NCBI GenBank assembly: GCA_010672825.2
Contig: JAAHFU020000004.1
Span: 124,001 to 188,000, forward strand
Length of the DNA: 64,000 nucleotides
Direction of reading: 5' to 3'
Source: Leptolyngbya sp. SIO1E4
GTDB taxonomy: Bacteria > Cyanobacteriota > Cyanobacteriia > Phormidesmidales > Phormidesmidaceae
Shown here: piece by piece, positions 40,501-48,444 of the stretch
How positions within the stretch are numbered: position 1 is the stretch's first letter
How the letters are laid out: the number at the start of each line of letters is the position of its first letter
Translations under genes and position numbers: made by a program
The notes under the pieces: generated by a model
Seen by the model: only the letters and a program-made list of their open reading frames with translations
Database searches by the model: none
Told to the model about the DNA's origin: nothing

Positions 40501-42522
40501 GGGTTGCACCTCTTTTTCTGACAAAGGAACTGCCAGCATACTCCCTGAGGGTAATTGCTGCATCAGTTGGCCGCGCACTGTCACCAGCGCTAATGCATCT
40601 TCAAGGGAAAATACCCCTGCAAGACAGGCTGCCACATATTCACCGATGCTGTGACCAATCATCGCCACCGGATGCACGCCCCAAGACATGCACAATTGGG
40701 CCAAAGCGTACTCAATGACAAATAGAGCCGGTTGCGTAATTGCCGTCTGCTGCAATTGCTGTGCCGCATTTTCAGCCCCTGTGTCGGTGGGATATAGCAG
40801 TTGTCGCAAATCTAACCCGAGTTGAGGTTGGAGCAAGTCACAACAGCGATCGCACACTTGGCGGAATACCGGCTCACTTTGGTATATTTCCTGCGCCATG
40901 TTCACATACTGCGCACCTTGACCGGTGAACATGAACGCAACAGAGCGCTCAGTTAACTCGTGAAATTGGGTCAAACTCCGTGGCGGACTTGCGGCTAGGG
41001 CGTCTAGGGCATCGTCAACATCTTCTGCCAAGATCATGCGGCGATGACTAAACCCCTGACGGCCCATTTGGAGCGTGTAAGCGACATCGGCTAAGTTTAG
41101 GGCTGGATGGTGCTTTAAGTGTGTCGCTAAGTTAGCCGTCATCGTTTCTAAAGCCGAACTGGTTTTAGCGGAAAGCAGAATAAGTTGCTTAGCCCTGGAA
41201 GCACTGGGCATTTCCAATACAGGGGCTTCTTCCAGAATGACATGGGCATTGGTGCCGCCAAACCCGAAGGAGCTAACGCCAGCGCGGCGCGGGGTACCAT
41301 TGGCTTTCCACTCCGACAGCTCAGTGTTCACGTAAAACGGGCTATTTTCAAAATCAATTTGGGGATTGGGCGTCTCAAAGTTGAGCGTCGGTGGCAGCAG
41401 TTTGCGGTCGAGCGCCAAAACTGTCTTAATTAAACCGGCAATTCCAGCGGCTGCATCCAGATGCCCGACATTCGTTTTCACCGAGCCCAGGGCACAGTAG
41501 TCTTTCTTATCCGTACTGGCTCGAAACGCCCGTTTCAATGCTGCGACTTCGATAGGATCTCCTAAGGTCGTTCCGGTGCCGTGGGCTTCGATATATGTGA
41601 TGGTTTCTGGCTCTACCTCAGCCATGATTTGAGCCGCTCTAATAGCCCTGGCTTGACCTTCCTCACTGGGAGCTGTGTAGCCGACCTTAACCGCGCCGTC
41701 ATTATTAACTGCGGACCCTTTGATCACCGCATAAACATGATCTCTATCGGCGATCGCATCTTCCAACCGCTTGAGGACGACAACGCCGATGCCGTTGCCA
41801 CCCGTTGTGCCATTCGCCTTGGCATCAAATGCTCGGCAATGTCCATCTGGAGACGCGATTTCGCCTGGAGACAGGGTTAATTCAGTTTGGGGAACCTTGA
41901 CAGCAACCCCCGTAGCCAGGGCCATGTCACATTCACCACTCAACAAACTTTGACAGGCTAAATGAACTGCCACGAGTGAACTGGAACATGCTGTGCCGAC
42001 GCTCAAGCTCGGTCCTTTAAGATTTAATTTGTAAGAGACCCGCGTGGGCAGATAATCTTTATCAACACCCACCAGGGTGGGCAAAAACCCTCTTGACTCT
42101 ATTAAGTTGCGGTTTGGGCTCAGGTTATAGAGCAAGTAAGTACCCATGCCCACACCGGCATACACGCCTATCGGCCTTTCTTCTATTTCGGAGTTATAGC
42201 CCGCGTTTTCTAGCGCCTCCCAAGCACACTCTAAAAACAAGCGATGTTGCGGATCCATTGTCTCCACTTCTCTGGGATTAAACCCAAAAAATGAAGCATC
42301 AAACAGTTCAATATCATCAAGAATAGCGCCTGTTTTGACTGGCTTACTAAGCTGCTTGTCAGAATCTATACCTTCAGAGTCTGAATCAGAAAAAATCGAG
42401 GTCAACTCGATGCCATTTATCAGATTTTCCCAAAAACTCTCAACGTCTTTACTCTTTGGAAAACGTCCTGAAATGCCAATTACGGCGACTTCTAAGCCAG
42501 TTGATTCAGACATCATGACCAC
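34573..42522 (-). CDS. Type I PKS module KS-AT-cMT-KR-DH-ER-ACP, first after the thiazoline module
   Basis: This is a 2649-residue module. The KS has TACSSSL near 181. The AT has GHSIGEY near 622 and HAFHS (malonyl). The cMT has EIGGGQG near 1096. The KR has TGGLGTIG near 1560 and ISYSAAN. The DH has an intact DEHRVRGQATLPG motif (His near 1806) and the ER has HAAAGGVGMAAV near 2232. A KR-like closing segment (LLPSEGIEVFKRVL ... ILVSTTDL) follows the ER, near 35030-35140. The ACP Ser is near 2575. The tail is basic (ends MKRRRKGRG). The module should add malonate to the 2-hydroxyphenyl-thiazoline starter, C-methylate and fully reduce it. The longest start is GTG 42522; ATG codons at 42516 and 42513 are equally plausible, with no strong Shine-Dalgarno. 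Confidence 0.95.
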   Translation of the reverse strand: MVMMSESTGLEVAVIGISGRFPKSKDVESFWENLINGIELTSIFSDSDSEGIDSDKQLSKPVKTGAILDDIELFDASFFGFNPREVETMDPQHRLFLECAWEALENAGYNSEIEERPIGVYAGVGMGTYLLYNLSPNRNLIESRGFLPTLVGVDKDYLPTRVSYKLNLKGPSLSVGTACSSSLVAVHLACQSLLSGECDMALATGVAVKVPQTELTLSPGEIASPDGHCRAFDAKANGTTGGNGIGVVVLKRLEDAIADRDHVYAVIKGSAVNNDGAVKVGYTAPSEEGQARAIRAAQIMAEVEPETITYIEAHGTGTTLGDPIEVAALKRAFRASTDKKDYCALGSVKTNVGHLDAAAGIAGLIKTVLALDRKLLPPTLNFETPNPQIDFENSPFYVNTELSEWKANGTPRRAGVSSFGFGGTNAHVILEEAPVLEMPSASRAKQLILLSAKTSSALETMTANLATHLKHHPALNLADVAYTLQMGRQGFSHRRMILAEDVDDALDALAASPPRSLTQFHELTERSVAFMFTGQGAQYVNMAQEIYQSEPVFRQVCDRCCDLLQPQLGLDLRQLLYPTDTGAENAAQQLQQTAITQPALFVIEYALAQLCMSWGVHPVAMIGHSIGEYVAACLAGVFSLEDALALVTVRGQLMQQLPSGSMLAVPLSEKEVQPWLGETLSLATINGEASCVISGATEAIAALQHQLSSAGIESRRLHTSHAFHSPMMEPILEAFQERVQQVNLTSPQISYISNLTGTWITTQEATSPAYWTSHLRQTVRFAEGLQVLLKQPTQVLLEVGPGRTLSTLAKQHPAKQPEQVILTSLRHPQEKQSDVAFLLNTLGQLWLTGVRVDWSGFYAHEQRHRLPLPTYPFERERYWIDPPKLETGEYPSLPTASDLWKSLMQAGQHQATVGTAEFDEQAYLENRPILESLCLAYMNRALRQLGAFAKNSQPYSIEGLLEQFPISARYRQLLSRWLQVLVERGHLQQDGKRFSQLVPCSTDAVMDRLREARVRWADKPKAIDLVERCGESLVSVLRGEKEPLELFQGLLYDFDEAEDDNIEFPWHTYYNSILRAIAQQVVDSLPRSTHLRVLEIGGGQGLATRELLPVLPSEQTSYTFTDVGAAALNRCKKQFSDYPFIDYRFLDIERSPTEQGYESHSFDLVVAVNVLHVTKNMGETLQHVRSLLAPNGLLLMWEITEAALDFDITWGLLMNPLEDEERSRGNPFLAKQQWQEALLRHGFVEVEAFPETDALGQHILVAQASMPATLSAPAAFTTPLEPKEAELAPPVSCGKKPDMAEWFYLPSWKRSLPPSPFQPKQQAAESACWLVFVDEWALGTQILQRLEREGHDVITVRTGAQFSANEQLIPGQRAYTLNPQQKDDYDALLKDLLACQVKPTKILHLWNVALQKGTASGLEATDLTQEKGFYSLLFLVQALGKQTLTDELQVTVISNDIQPVTGKELLSPEKATLLGAVRAIPLEYSHICCRSIDISLPEADSWQEKTLLETLWAELKGKSADDVIAYRDLHRWVPALEPVRLTEAFEGTSRLRQAGVYLITGGLGTIGLTLASYLTKAVRAKLILTGRSAFPAKDEWDEWLSSHDRDNDVSHKIGQLKALEELGAEVFIAQADVANLEAMQPVIAQAQAQFGQINGVIHAAGVLGEGLIGLKTREDVESVFAPKVRGTLVLDTLFNDSELDFIVLCSSGTAVTPISGQISYSAANNFLDAFAHYKTAADGTPVISLNWATWQGSGMAVEAAKKLVQNRSIAQPQSRSVTHPLFDRVLVEGSDATYISSLSAQKYWFLDEHRVRGQATLPGTAYLEMVLAAGESHSRKGTLEIQDMTFLTPLVLEEHQEKEVRTCLHKQGDGFEFRIVSQSHPESEDWIEHATGKIGFTESTLIEKHNLQAIEASFQPGEVMPAKQQYGPPTELLALGERWRCVEQVKLGKNQGFAVLALPEAFRDDLKVYKLHPSLLDCALGFPILKFQADSFYLPFSYKKLRINGALPSKVYSYVTAVENFQPQAETLSFNVTIMDDQGTELVKVEDYTLRRLDLGKGDFSEPDTTTAPPSTPQNGAASLAEDSIPSSENFYLDISSPGSLNTLTFRPDTRKKPGPEEVEIEVSATGLNFKEVLFAAGLMPPTAPGFKFGLECAGQIVAVGEAIEDFAIGDEVMAFGSSCFSRFITTPARLVAPKPAHLSMQEAATLPIAFTTAYHALIKMGQLSQGEKVLIHAAAGGVGMAAVQIAQWVGAEIFATAGNPEKRQFLHSLGIEHVMDSRSVAFADEVMQQTRGSGVDVVLNSLGGEFVSKGLSVLARYGRFLELGLRDILNHSQLDLGAFEKRLSFFAIQVDPELPNFNALWRELALHFKAGDFTPISHKVFPITAVAVAFQYMAEAKHIGKIVVSLEDKAPIRNLVLAKPGVSQPAREALPSLAVRSRRSSSRASIGSNAFKKPMTTSEFQVDFLKDGLLPSEGIEVFKRVLGSAVPQILVSTTDLLAGTHHQPMGHILTSPEVIDQPKRGVLAPPTHARPQLNNDYVAPKNEVEKKLATIWQEVLGIKQVGIGDNFFELGGDSLLIVQVRSKLQETFQKDFSTTDLFQYPTISDLTKYISQEVEQPTFQQAHTRAKRQQDAMAEELQLMKRRRKGRG

Positions 42523-42638
42523 ATATCATCACAAAATTGTGAACCTTACATTCAACAGTATTTTTTGTTCCAGAGTTTTTGTTCTAGATTAGTCACTCAA
42601 CGAGGCTTACAGTTACTAATCACTGCTGTAGACAAGAA

Positions 42639-45600
42639 CTAGACTTGTAGATTCGCGTCTCTTGATTTCTTCAATCTTTGCTTTAGGCGAACCTTGCCAA
42701 CTGATAATTGCTTACCCAACTCTAAATTTTCCAGCTCTGGCGACGCTATCTGTTGGGGTTGGTTTAGATGCTTAGCGAGAGAGCAAATTGTTGAGTACTT
42801 AAATAAATCCACCAACGAGATATACTCTACCATATTGGGTAAAACATCTTTGAGCTGGCTGTAAACTTTCGTAATCAGCAGTGAATTCCCACCTATCTCA
42901 AAAAAGTTACTATTTACACCTACTTTTTCTAATTTAAGGACAGCTTGCCAAATAGCTGCGATCGTTTGTTCAATATCGTTTTGGGGTGCAACAAAATCAA
43001 CGTCTAGTTCCCCCACAGAACGATCTGGAACAGGAAGCGCACGGCGATCTACTTTGCCATTTGCCGACAGCGGTAAATTTTCCAGAAACATGAAAGCTGA
43101 TGGCAGCATATACTCCGGCAATTGATCACGCAGAAAGCATCGCAGTTCATCAATGGAGATCTCTTGTTTGGAAACCACATAGCCAACTAGCCGCTTTTCA
43201 TTTAGTTGGTTTCCCACTACCGTTACAACTGCTTTACTCACAGCGGGATGCCGCACTAGCACCGCCTCAATTTCTCCTAATTCAATGCGATACCCACCAA
43301 TTTTGACCTGGAAGTCTTCCCGTCCTAAAAACTCAATATTCCCATCGGGGAGATAACGCCCTAGATCCCCGGTTCGATATAATCTTTCACCGGTCTGAGG
43401 ATGCGTAATAAAACTCGCTTTCGTTTTGACTTCCTCACGCCAGTACCCCATCGCCAGGCCAATTCCGCTGATGTAAAGCTGCCCCGGAACCCATACAGGA
43501 CAGGGGGCTAGCGACTCATTGAGCACCTGGAAACCCTGATTGTCCATGGGTCGACCATAGGGAATACTTCTCCAAGCTGGATTAACGTCCTGAACCGGGT
43601 AAAGAATAGACCAAATAGAGGCCTCAGTAGCACCTCCCAAGCTAATGACTTGAACATCTTCAACCAAATCTTTAATCTGAGTTGGCAAGGTTAATGGCAG
43701 CCAGTCTCCACTCAGCAAGATCAATCGTAGGTTTCCTAGGGCCTCAGATTCATTCACTGCGCAATCAACCATCATCTGCATTAAAGCTGGCACTGAGTTC
43801 CAAAGGGTGACCCTGTGCTGGGATATCAGCTGAATCCAGTGAGCTGGCTCACGCTCACATGAGGCATTGGGAATCACAATTGCCCCTCCAGCAGCCAAAG
43901 CGCCAAAGATGTCATAGACTGACAGGTCAAAACTCAGAGAAGATAACGCGAAGACTCGATCAGATGAGCTAACGTTAAAGCGCCGGTTGATATCAAGGAT
44001 TGTATTAACCGCACCACGGTGATTAATCATCACCCCTTTAGGAACCCCTGTAGATCCAGAAGTATAGATGAGGTAAGCAAGGTCATCGGGTTTTTGAACG
44101 GTCTCCAATGGCTCTCTGCTTTCATCTTCTAAATCTTGACTGCCTATACACAGTTGCAGAACATCTTCTGGCCAAGAAAGGTTCTCCTTAAGCCAAGATT
44201 GAGTTAAAACAATATCAATCCCACTATTTTTCAGTAAGTATTCTCTTCGCTCCTGAGGCAGTCCAGGATCAATGGGGACGTAGGCGGCACCGGACGCGAG
44301 GATGCCGATAACTGCTACAATCTGCTCCCATCCTTTCTCCATAACCACAGCGACTAACTGGTTAGGAGCCACCCCTAATGCTCGCAGCCTATGACCAACC
44401 TGATTTGAAAGTTCGTAGAGTTCTTGATAAGAGAGGGTGCGCTGAGGTGAAATGACGGCAGACTCATTTTTCCTGGCTTGCATTTGTGCTGCAAATAAAG
44501 TGTGCAGCATCTCATCAGAGATCGGGGCAACCGTGGCATTGACAAGGCATCGCTGGGCTAACTGGGCAGGCGGGATTAATTGTCGGTTAGGTTCAAGCCA
44601 GGCAGTCTCCGAAGTCGCCAGCCGCTTAAGAAAAAGGCGATAAGCCTCAAACATGTCCTGGATGCAACCGTCAGGGAACAGCTCCTCAACCACATCCCAG
44701 TTGAAGGTCAACGCTCCCTTCTCCTCCCAAACTTGGACATCCATCCACGCTTGAGAAGCTTGACTAATCCCATAGACTAATTCGCCAAAGTGACTGAAGG
44801 TCGACGTTTCCTGACCCAGTGAGCTTAAACCGAGGGTGCTAGTAAAGACAATGGGAATAGCGCTAGGAGCTGTGCCTTGTCTGCGAGCGAGTTCCCGGGT
44901 CACACGGACTCCACTGAAGTATCGGTGCTCTAGATCTCGCCATAATTGTTGCTGTAGGCGGATAGCACGGTCAGTAAATGATTCAGAACCTGCATTGTCT
45001 ATCGTCAACAGTGTCGCGGAGATGAAGTCTCCCAAGATGTCATTTACTTGCGGATGCAGTGGCAGACGATTAAATAGGGCGAGGCTAATGGTAAACCGAG
45101 GATTCCTGTTCCAGACTGTCAAGATCTCGGCAAAAGCGGCTAGTAAAACACCAGACGGGGTTAAACCAGCCTGAGCAGCTCGCTGCTTCAATAGCGGCCA
45201 GTCCGCGCTGTCTAGTTGCGCGTCATAGCGCTTGGTCCGATACTGCTTGAGTTCTCTAGGATTTTTTGCTAGCGGCAAGGTTGGGGCTGGGGGCAGATCA
45301 TCCAGACGGCTCAGCCAATATTGTTGCGATCGCTGATACAACTCCGTTCCTTGTAAAGCTTGCTCGGCTAGGACGTAATCTCGAAAGGCAAGTTCTAAGG
45401 GAACTAACTTAACCTCAGGATCCTGGTAAAGTTGAAACCACTCATCAAACAAGCGGAACAAACTCCACGCATCAAAAATCTGCAGATCGTAGCTGATATG
45501 CAATCGCACAAGCCCGTCATCCAATCGCGTTGCTCTGAATTCAAACAAGGGCCATTTATCAGCTGGCAACACCTGATGAGACATTTGCTGACGCATTGCC

Positions 45601-46112
45601 TCGATCCCTGCAGCAACCTCGTGATCTTCTCGTCCTCTCAGATCTAAAACTTCAATTTGATAAAGCGGCACCTGTTTGAGAACCTGCTGCTGGCCATCCG
45701 GTAACACCACAGCCCTCAACATATCGTGACGCTCAATTACTTTCTGCAGTGCCCAATTGAGTCGTCCCAGATCTAAATCCTGTCCTTCAATCTCGTAATA
45801 ACCATGATTAGCCACAGTTCCTAACTCTAATACCCCGCTGCGCCCCACCCAGAAGGCATGCTGCATATCCGTCAGGGGAAAAGGCTCATAGCGAGACTCT
45901 GGTGCAGGCACAATGGCGGGTAGGGAAGTATCACTGGTACTTATGCTGTTCTGGTGCAACAACATGAGAATCTCTGCTTTATGTTCGACTAACGACTCCT
46001 GCAGCTCTGGCGTCATCACCCCTTTGGGGGCATCAACGAATAGTAAACCTTTATTAGTAGAAAGCTTTACACCTTTGTGAGCAAGATTATCCAGTAGTAA
46101 ATGCAAATTCAT
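42639..46112 (-). CDS. NRPS module TubC-Cy-A-PCP, cysteine heterocyclisation
   Basis: This is a 1157-residue module. Residues 1-55 are a TubC-type docking domain. The next domain is a heterocyclisation (Cy) domain, shown by FPLTDMQ near 78, the DxxxxD motif D209-D214 in place of HHxxxDG, IVFTSTLG near 421, and the QAWMDVQ region. The A domain has YTSGSTGVPKG, FDLSVY (729-733), LWNS, LILLSG, SLGGATE, ASIW and NGKVDR. The code reads DLYNLSLIWK, the established Cys code. The PCP Ser is near 1077 (GGNSL). Together with the neighbouring salicylate genes this predicts condensation of a salicyl thioester with Cys and cyclisation to 2-hydroxyphenyl-thiazoline. No epimerase, reductase or N-methyltransferase is seen. 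The tail is basic, matching a KS partner. A 228-bp gap precedes it, without a clear promoter. Confidence 0.95.
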   Translation of the reverse strand: MNLHLLLDNLAHKGVKLSTNKGLLFVDAPKGVMTPELQESLVEHKAEILMLLHQNSISTSDTSLPAIVPAPESRYEPFPLTDMQHAFWVGRSGVLELGTVANHGYYEIEGQDLDLGRLNWALQKVIERHDMLRAVVLPDGQQQVLKQVPLYQIEVLDLRGREDHEVAAGIEAMRQQMSHQVLPADKWPLFEFRATRLDDGLVRLHISYDLQIFDAWSLFRLFDEWFQLYQDPEVKLVPLELAFRDYVLAEQALQGTELYQRSQQYWLSRLDDLPPAPTLPLAKNPRELKQYRTKRYDAQLDSADWPLLKQRAAQAGLTPSGVLLAAFAEILTVWNRNPRFTISLALFNRLPLHPQVNDILGDFISATLLTIDNAGSESFTDRAIRLQQQLWRDLEHRYFSGVRVTRELARRQGTAPSAIPIVFTSTLGLSSLGQETSTFSHFGELVYGISQASQAWMDVQVWEEKGALTFNWDVVEELFPDGCIQDMFEAYRLFLKRLATSETAWLEPNRQLIPPAQLAQRCLVNATVAPISDEMLHTLFAAQMQARKNESAVISPQRTLSYQELYELSNQVGHRLRALGVAPNQLVAVVMEKGWEQIVAVIGILASGAAYVPIDPGLPQERREYLLKNSGIDIVLTQSWLKENLSWPEDVLQLCIGSQDLEDESREPLETVQKPDDLAYLIYTSGSTGVPKGVMINHRGAVNTILDINRRFNVSSSDRVFALSSLSFDLSVYDIFGALAAGGAIVIPNASCEREPAHWIQLISQHRVTLWNSVPALMQMMVDCAVNESEALGNLRLILLSGDWLPLTLPTQIKDLVEDVQVISLGGATEASIWSILYPVQDVNPAWRSIPYGRPMDNQGFQVLNESLAPCPVWVPGQLYISGIGLAMGYWREEVKTKASFITHPQTGERLYRTGDLGRYLPDGNIEFLGREDFQVKIGGYRIELGEIEAVLVRHPAVSKAVVTVVGNQLNEKRLVGYVVSKQEISIDELRCFLRDQLPEYMLPSAFMFLENLPLSANGKVDRRALPVPDRSVGELDVDFVAPQNDIEQTIAAIWQAVLKLEKVGVNSNFFEIGGNSLLITKVYSQLKDVLPNMVEYISLVDLFKYSTICSLAKHLNQPQQIASPELENLELGKQLSVGKVRLKQRLKKSRDANLQV

Positions 46113-46340
46113 GACTTCTAGACAGATAATTGTATTTCCTTGCCACCAACCTATCTCTTGATCGTCACCGCTAAATATTCTATGTCGTGGTCAAAATACT
46201 CGTTAAAACTTGGTTCTGGTAACCTCTTGCCCCTTAACTCAGCCAGTGCGAAGCTAGAGTAGACATATGTGAAAATTGCTTAGTTGTGTTGTAAATTAAA
46301 ACTCATTTTCTTCATTTAATCAAACGATTTTCCAGGCGAG

Positions 46341-47864
46341 TTAAAGACTCAATTTTTCCCGTTCTTCAGCTTCACCAACATCGGCATCAGAAACCACCTC
46401 TGATGAAATTAGGTTCGCCAATGCCAATCGATTTAGCAAAAGATCAGCTAATTCAGCTACTGTACCCTTCTCAAAAAAGTTTCCGATGGGCATTCGCACC
46501 TGTAAATCGGTTTCAATCCGGCTTTTGAGCATCATGGCGAGCAATGAGTCCAGCCATGGAGCAAGGGGGTCTTGAGCATCGAGGTTTGCTGAAGGGCACT
46601 GCAGTAACCCCGCTAAACATTTCAACAGATAGGTTTCTAGCATTGGCTGCCGTTCTGTTGGTTCAGACGCCAGGATCTGTTCTCTTGATATTGTTTCTGC
46701 AGTTGGGCTCTTTTCTGTTGCACCTTCTTCTGGGATCTGGATCTTTTCTTGCTCTGGAGTAACACTAATTGGAGGTGCAGGAACGGGCCCCAACGCCACA
46801 TCGCCCCAGCGCATCACTGTAGCGGCAGCGGTTGCAGCAGCACCGTTAGTGTAAACAAGAACCAAGTCGTTCTCGCGAAGCCGCCCCGATTGAGCAGCAT
46901 GGTACAGGGAGGCAATCGCAGATACAGGCCCAATATTAGTGTATCGAGGGTAGAGATTGAGGGTGCGCTCTGGATCAATACCCAGAGCCCGCGTACAAAC
47001 ACTCGCATACCAGGCAGTCGGAGTACTGAATGCAAAAAAGTCAATTTGATCGAGGGTAACGCCAGCACTCGCGATCGCCCCCTCGCAGCAAGTACGCGCG
47101 AAATCTACAGCCGTTTCAGCCAGCATACTCGCATTGTCCCCCGTTCGAGTTCGTATCCGAGGCATGCCCTGCGCATCTGCCACCAGTTCGTGAGCATAAG
47201 CGCCACAGGTAGTGGTAGTCGGAACTACTTTGCTGCCCAGGATTCCTTGATTGGGTTGAAGCGAATCCACCACAAAGGCTCCTGCCGCATCACCCACCGA
47301 CCAAGAGAGCGTGTCTTCATCATCTGTGGAATTAGATCCCATGTGGGAAACAATCACTAGTACATTGCGATACTCTCCAGCCTGCACCAATGCTCGGGCA
47401 TTCTGAAGTGCAATTAAGGCGCTTGAGCAGGTAGATTCTAGGCTCCAGGCAGGGCAGTGCAGTGCAAGTTGACGAGCCAGGTAAGCGGCATTCCCAGGTC
47501 CAATTTGCTCAGAGAAGAGCGAAGCAACGATGGCTAAACCAATTTCTTCAGAAGACAGTTTCGCGGCTTCAAGGGCATCTTGTGCCGCCTGGCACTCCAT
47601 CGTCAGCGCTGATTCATCTACACCCAGCACCCGCCGCTCAACAGACCCATGGAATGGATCTGACAGATAAGGAGCCACTGCTTGTGACCAAATATCTAAT
47701 CCAGAGTTATCAGCTGTATAGTTAAGCGGTTTAGAGACTCTAACGCGCTTTGGTTTACTCTGCTTTACCAAATTTGGATACTTTTGAGACCAATAATCAT
47801 TGGTTCGAATTTGCCTAGGAAAACTAATTGCAAGTGAGCGAATACCTACATGACAATTGCTCAT
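46341..47864 (-). CDS. KASIII-like acyltransferase/ketosynthase fused to an ACP
   Basis: This is a FabH-like thiolase-fold domain followed by a PP-binding domain. Numbering here is from the longest possible start at 47954. Cys176 (STCSSAL) aligns with the FabH catalytic Cys. An ungapped alignment puts Ser310 (FAFSTPT) where FabH has His of PHQAN, and Asn340 (YTNIG) at the FabH Asn. The ACP Ser is near 470 (PWLDSLL). The C-terminus is acidic (DADVGEAEEREKLSL), which suits docking to the TubC domain of the following Cy-A-PCP protein. I infer it moves the salicyl group onto its own ACP instead of making a carbon-carbon bond. Start: ATG 47864 has AAGGAA 7 nt upstream and fits the family's N-terminus. 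ATG 47954, which overlaps the previous stop as TGATG, adds 30 residues but has no Shine-Dalgarno. Confidence 0.85.
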   Translation of the reverse strand: MSNCHVGIRSLAISFPRQIRTNDYWSQKYPNLVKQSKPKRVRVSKPLNYTADNSGLDIWSQAVAPYLSDPFHGSVERRVLGVDESALTMECQAAQDALEAAKLSSEEIGLAIVASLFSEQIGPGNAAYLARQLALHCPAWSLESTCSSALIALQNARALVQAGEYRNVLVIVSHMGSNSTDDEDTLSWSVGDAAGAFVVDSLQPNQGILGSKVVPTTTTCGAYAHELVADAQGMPRIRTRTGDNASMLAETAVDFARTCCEGAIASAGVTLDQIDFFAFSTPTAWYASVCTRALGIDPERTLNLYPRYTNIGPVSAIASLYHAAQSGRLRENDLVLVYTNGAAATAAATVMRWGDVALGPVPAPPISVTPEQEKIQIPEEGATEKSPTAETISREQILASEPTERQPMLETYLLKCLAGLLQCPSANLDAQDPLAPWLDSLLAMMLKSRIETDLQVRMPIGNFFEKGTVAELADLLLNRLALANLISSEVVSDADVGEAEEREKLSL

Positions 47865-47871
47865 AGCAAAA

Positions 47872-47877
47872 TTCCTT
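47872..47877 (-). promoter_or_regulatory. Shine-Dalgarno deciding the KASIII-ACP start
   Basis: AAGGAA on the minus strand, 7 nt before ATG 47864. The alternative start at 47954 lacks any purine-rich site, so this one favours the shorter protein. Confidence 0.6.
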
Positions 47878-47953
47878 TTCACAGTGATAGGCATCGAGGC
47901 AAGCTGGATGGTAGCAAGAGAACTTAAGGAGGGGGTCACCTGAACGGGAGTCA

Positions 47954-48439
47954 TCAGGATTTTTGACTACACTGCCCCAGAGCGATCGCACTCGCAGCAG
48001 CGTAGGAGGATTCATGGCTAATGCTCAGGAGCCATTTCGTAACCCCTAAATCCATCGCGATCTGTAGACAGTTGTCATAGAGCACGACTGAAGGTTCACC
48101 TGTAGACAACCGTTTAATTTCAATATCGAGCCAGGAAGCGCCTTCATTCAGTGCTTCACCTAGTGCTTTGAGCACCGCTTGCTTCGCAGCCAAACGACCC
48201 GCGAAGTATTCGATACGCTTAGAACCCAATTCACAGACGTTGCGTTCATTAGCGGTGAAACATCCCATTTCCGGAGCCTCACTTAATTGCGCTATGAGTT
48301 TTTGGACACCTTTTGTTTCGACGATGTCAATGCCATGACCGATAACCTCGAGATAGTTAGACGTAGAACTGAGCAAATCCTGAGGGGGGTTGTCATTACC
48401 GCCTAAATATCCAGCCTTCATCCTCAACATGTTGCCCAT
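47954..48439 (-). CDS. AcpS-type phosphopantetheinyl transferase homologue, variant active site
   Basis: This is a 161-residue protein with the AcpS signature: GHGIDIV (Asp38, a Mg ligand), FTANERNVCE, then FAGRLAAKQAVLKALG. The Glu of the usual AAKEA motif, also a Mg ligand in AcpS, is Gln (Q87) here. Activation of carrier proteins from CoA is the family role; the Gln may weaken or change it. About 30 extra residues precede the usual AcpS start. It lies 5 bp below the salicylate synthase stop and its stop overlaps the next possible start by 1 bp, so it is co-translated with the starter genes. It may be dedicated to the ACP of the neighbouring KASIII-ACP; that is inference from position. Confidence 0.85.
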   Translation of the reverse strand: MGNMLRMKAGYLGGNDNPPQDLLSSTSNYLEVIGHGIDIVETKGVQKLIAQLSEAPEMGCFTANERNVCELGSKRIEYFAGRLAAKQAVLKALGEALNEGASWLDIEIKRLSTGEPSVVLYDNCLQIAMDLGVTKWLLSISHESSYAAASAIALGQCSQKS

Positions 48440-48444
48440 CGTGC

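Noticed and set aside
46749-47360. Plus-strand open frame of 203 codons opposite the KASIII-ACP gene
   Set aside because: It has no recognisable domain and overlaps a well-supported gene completely.
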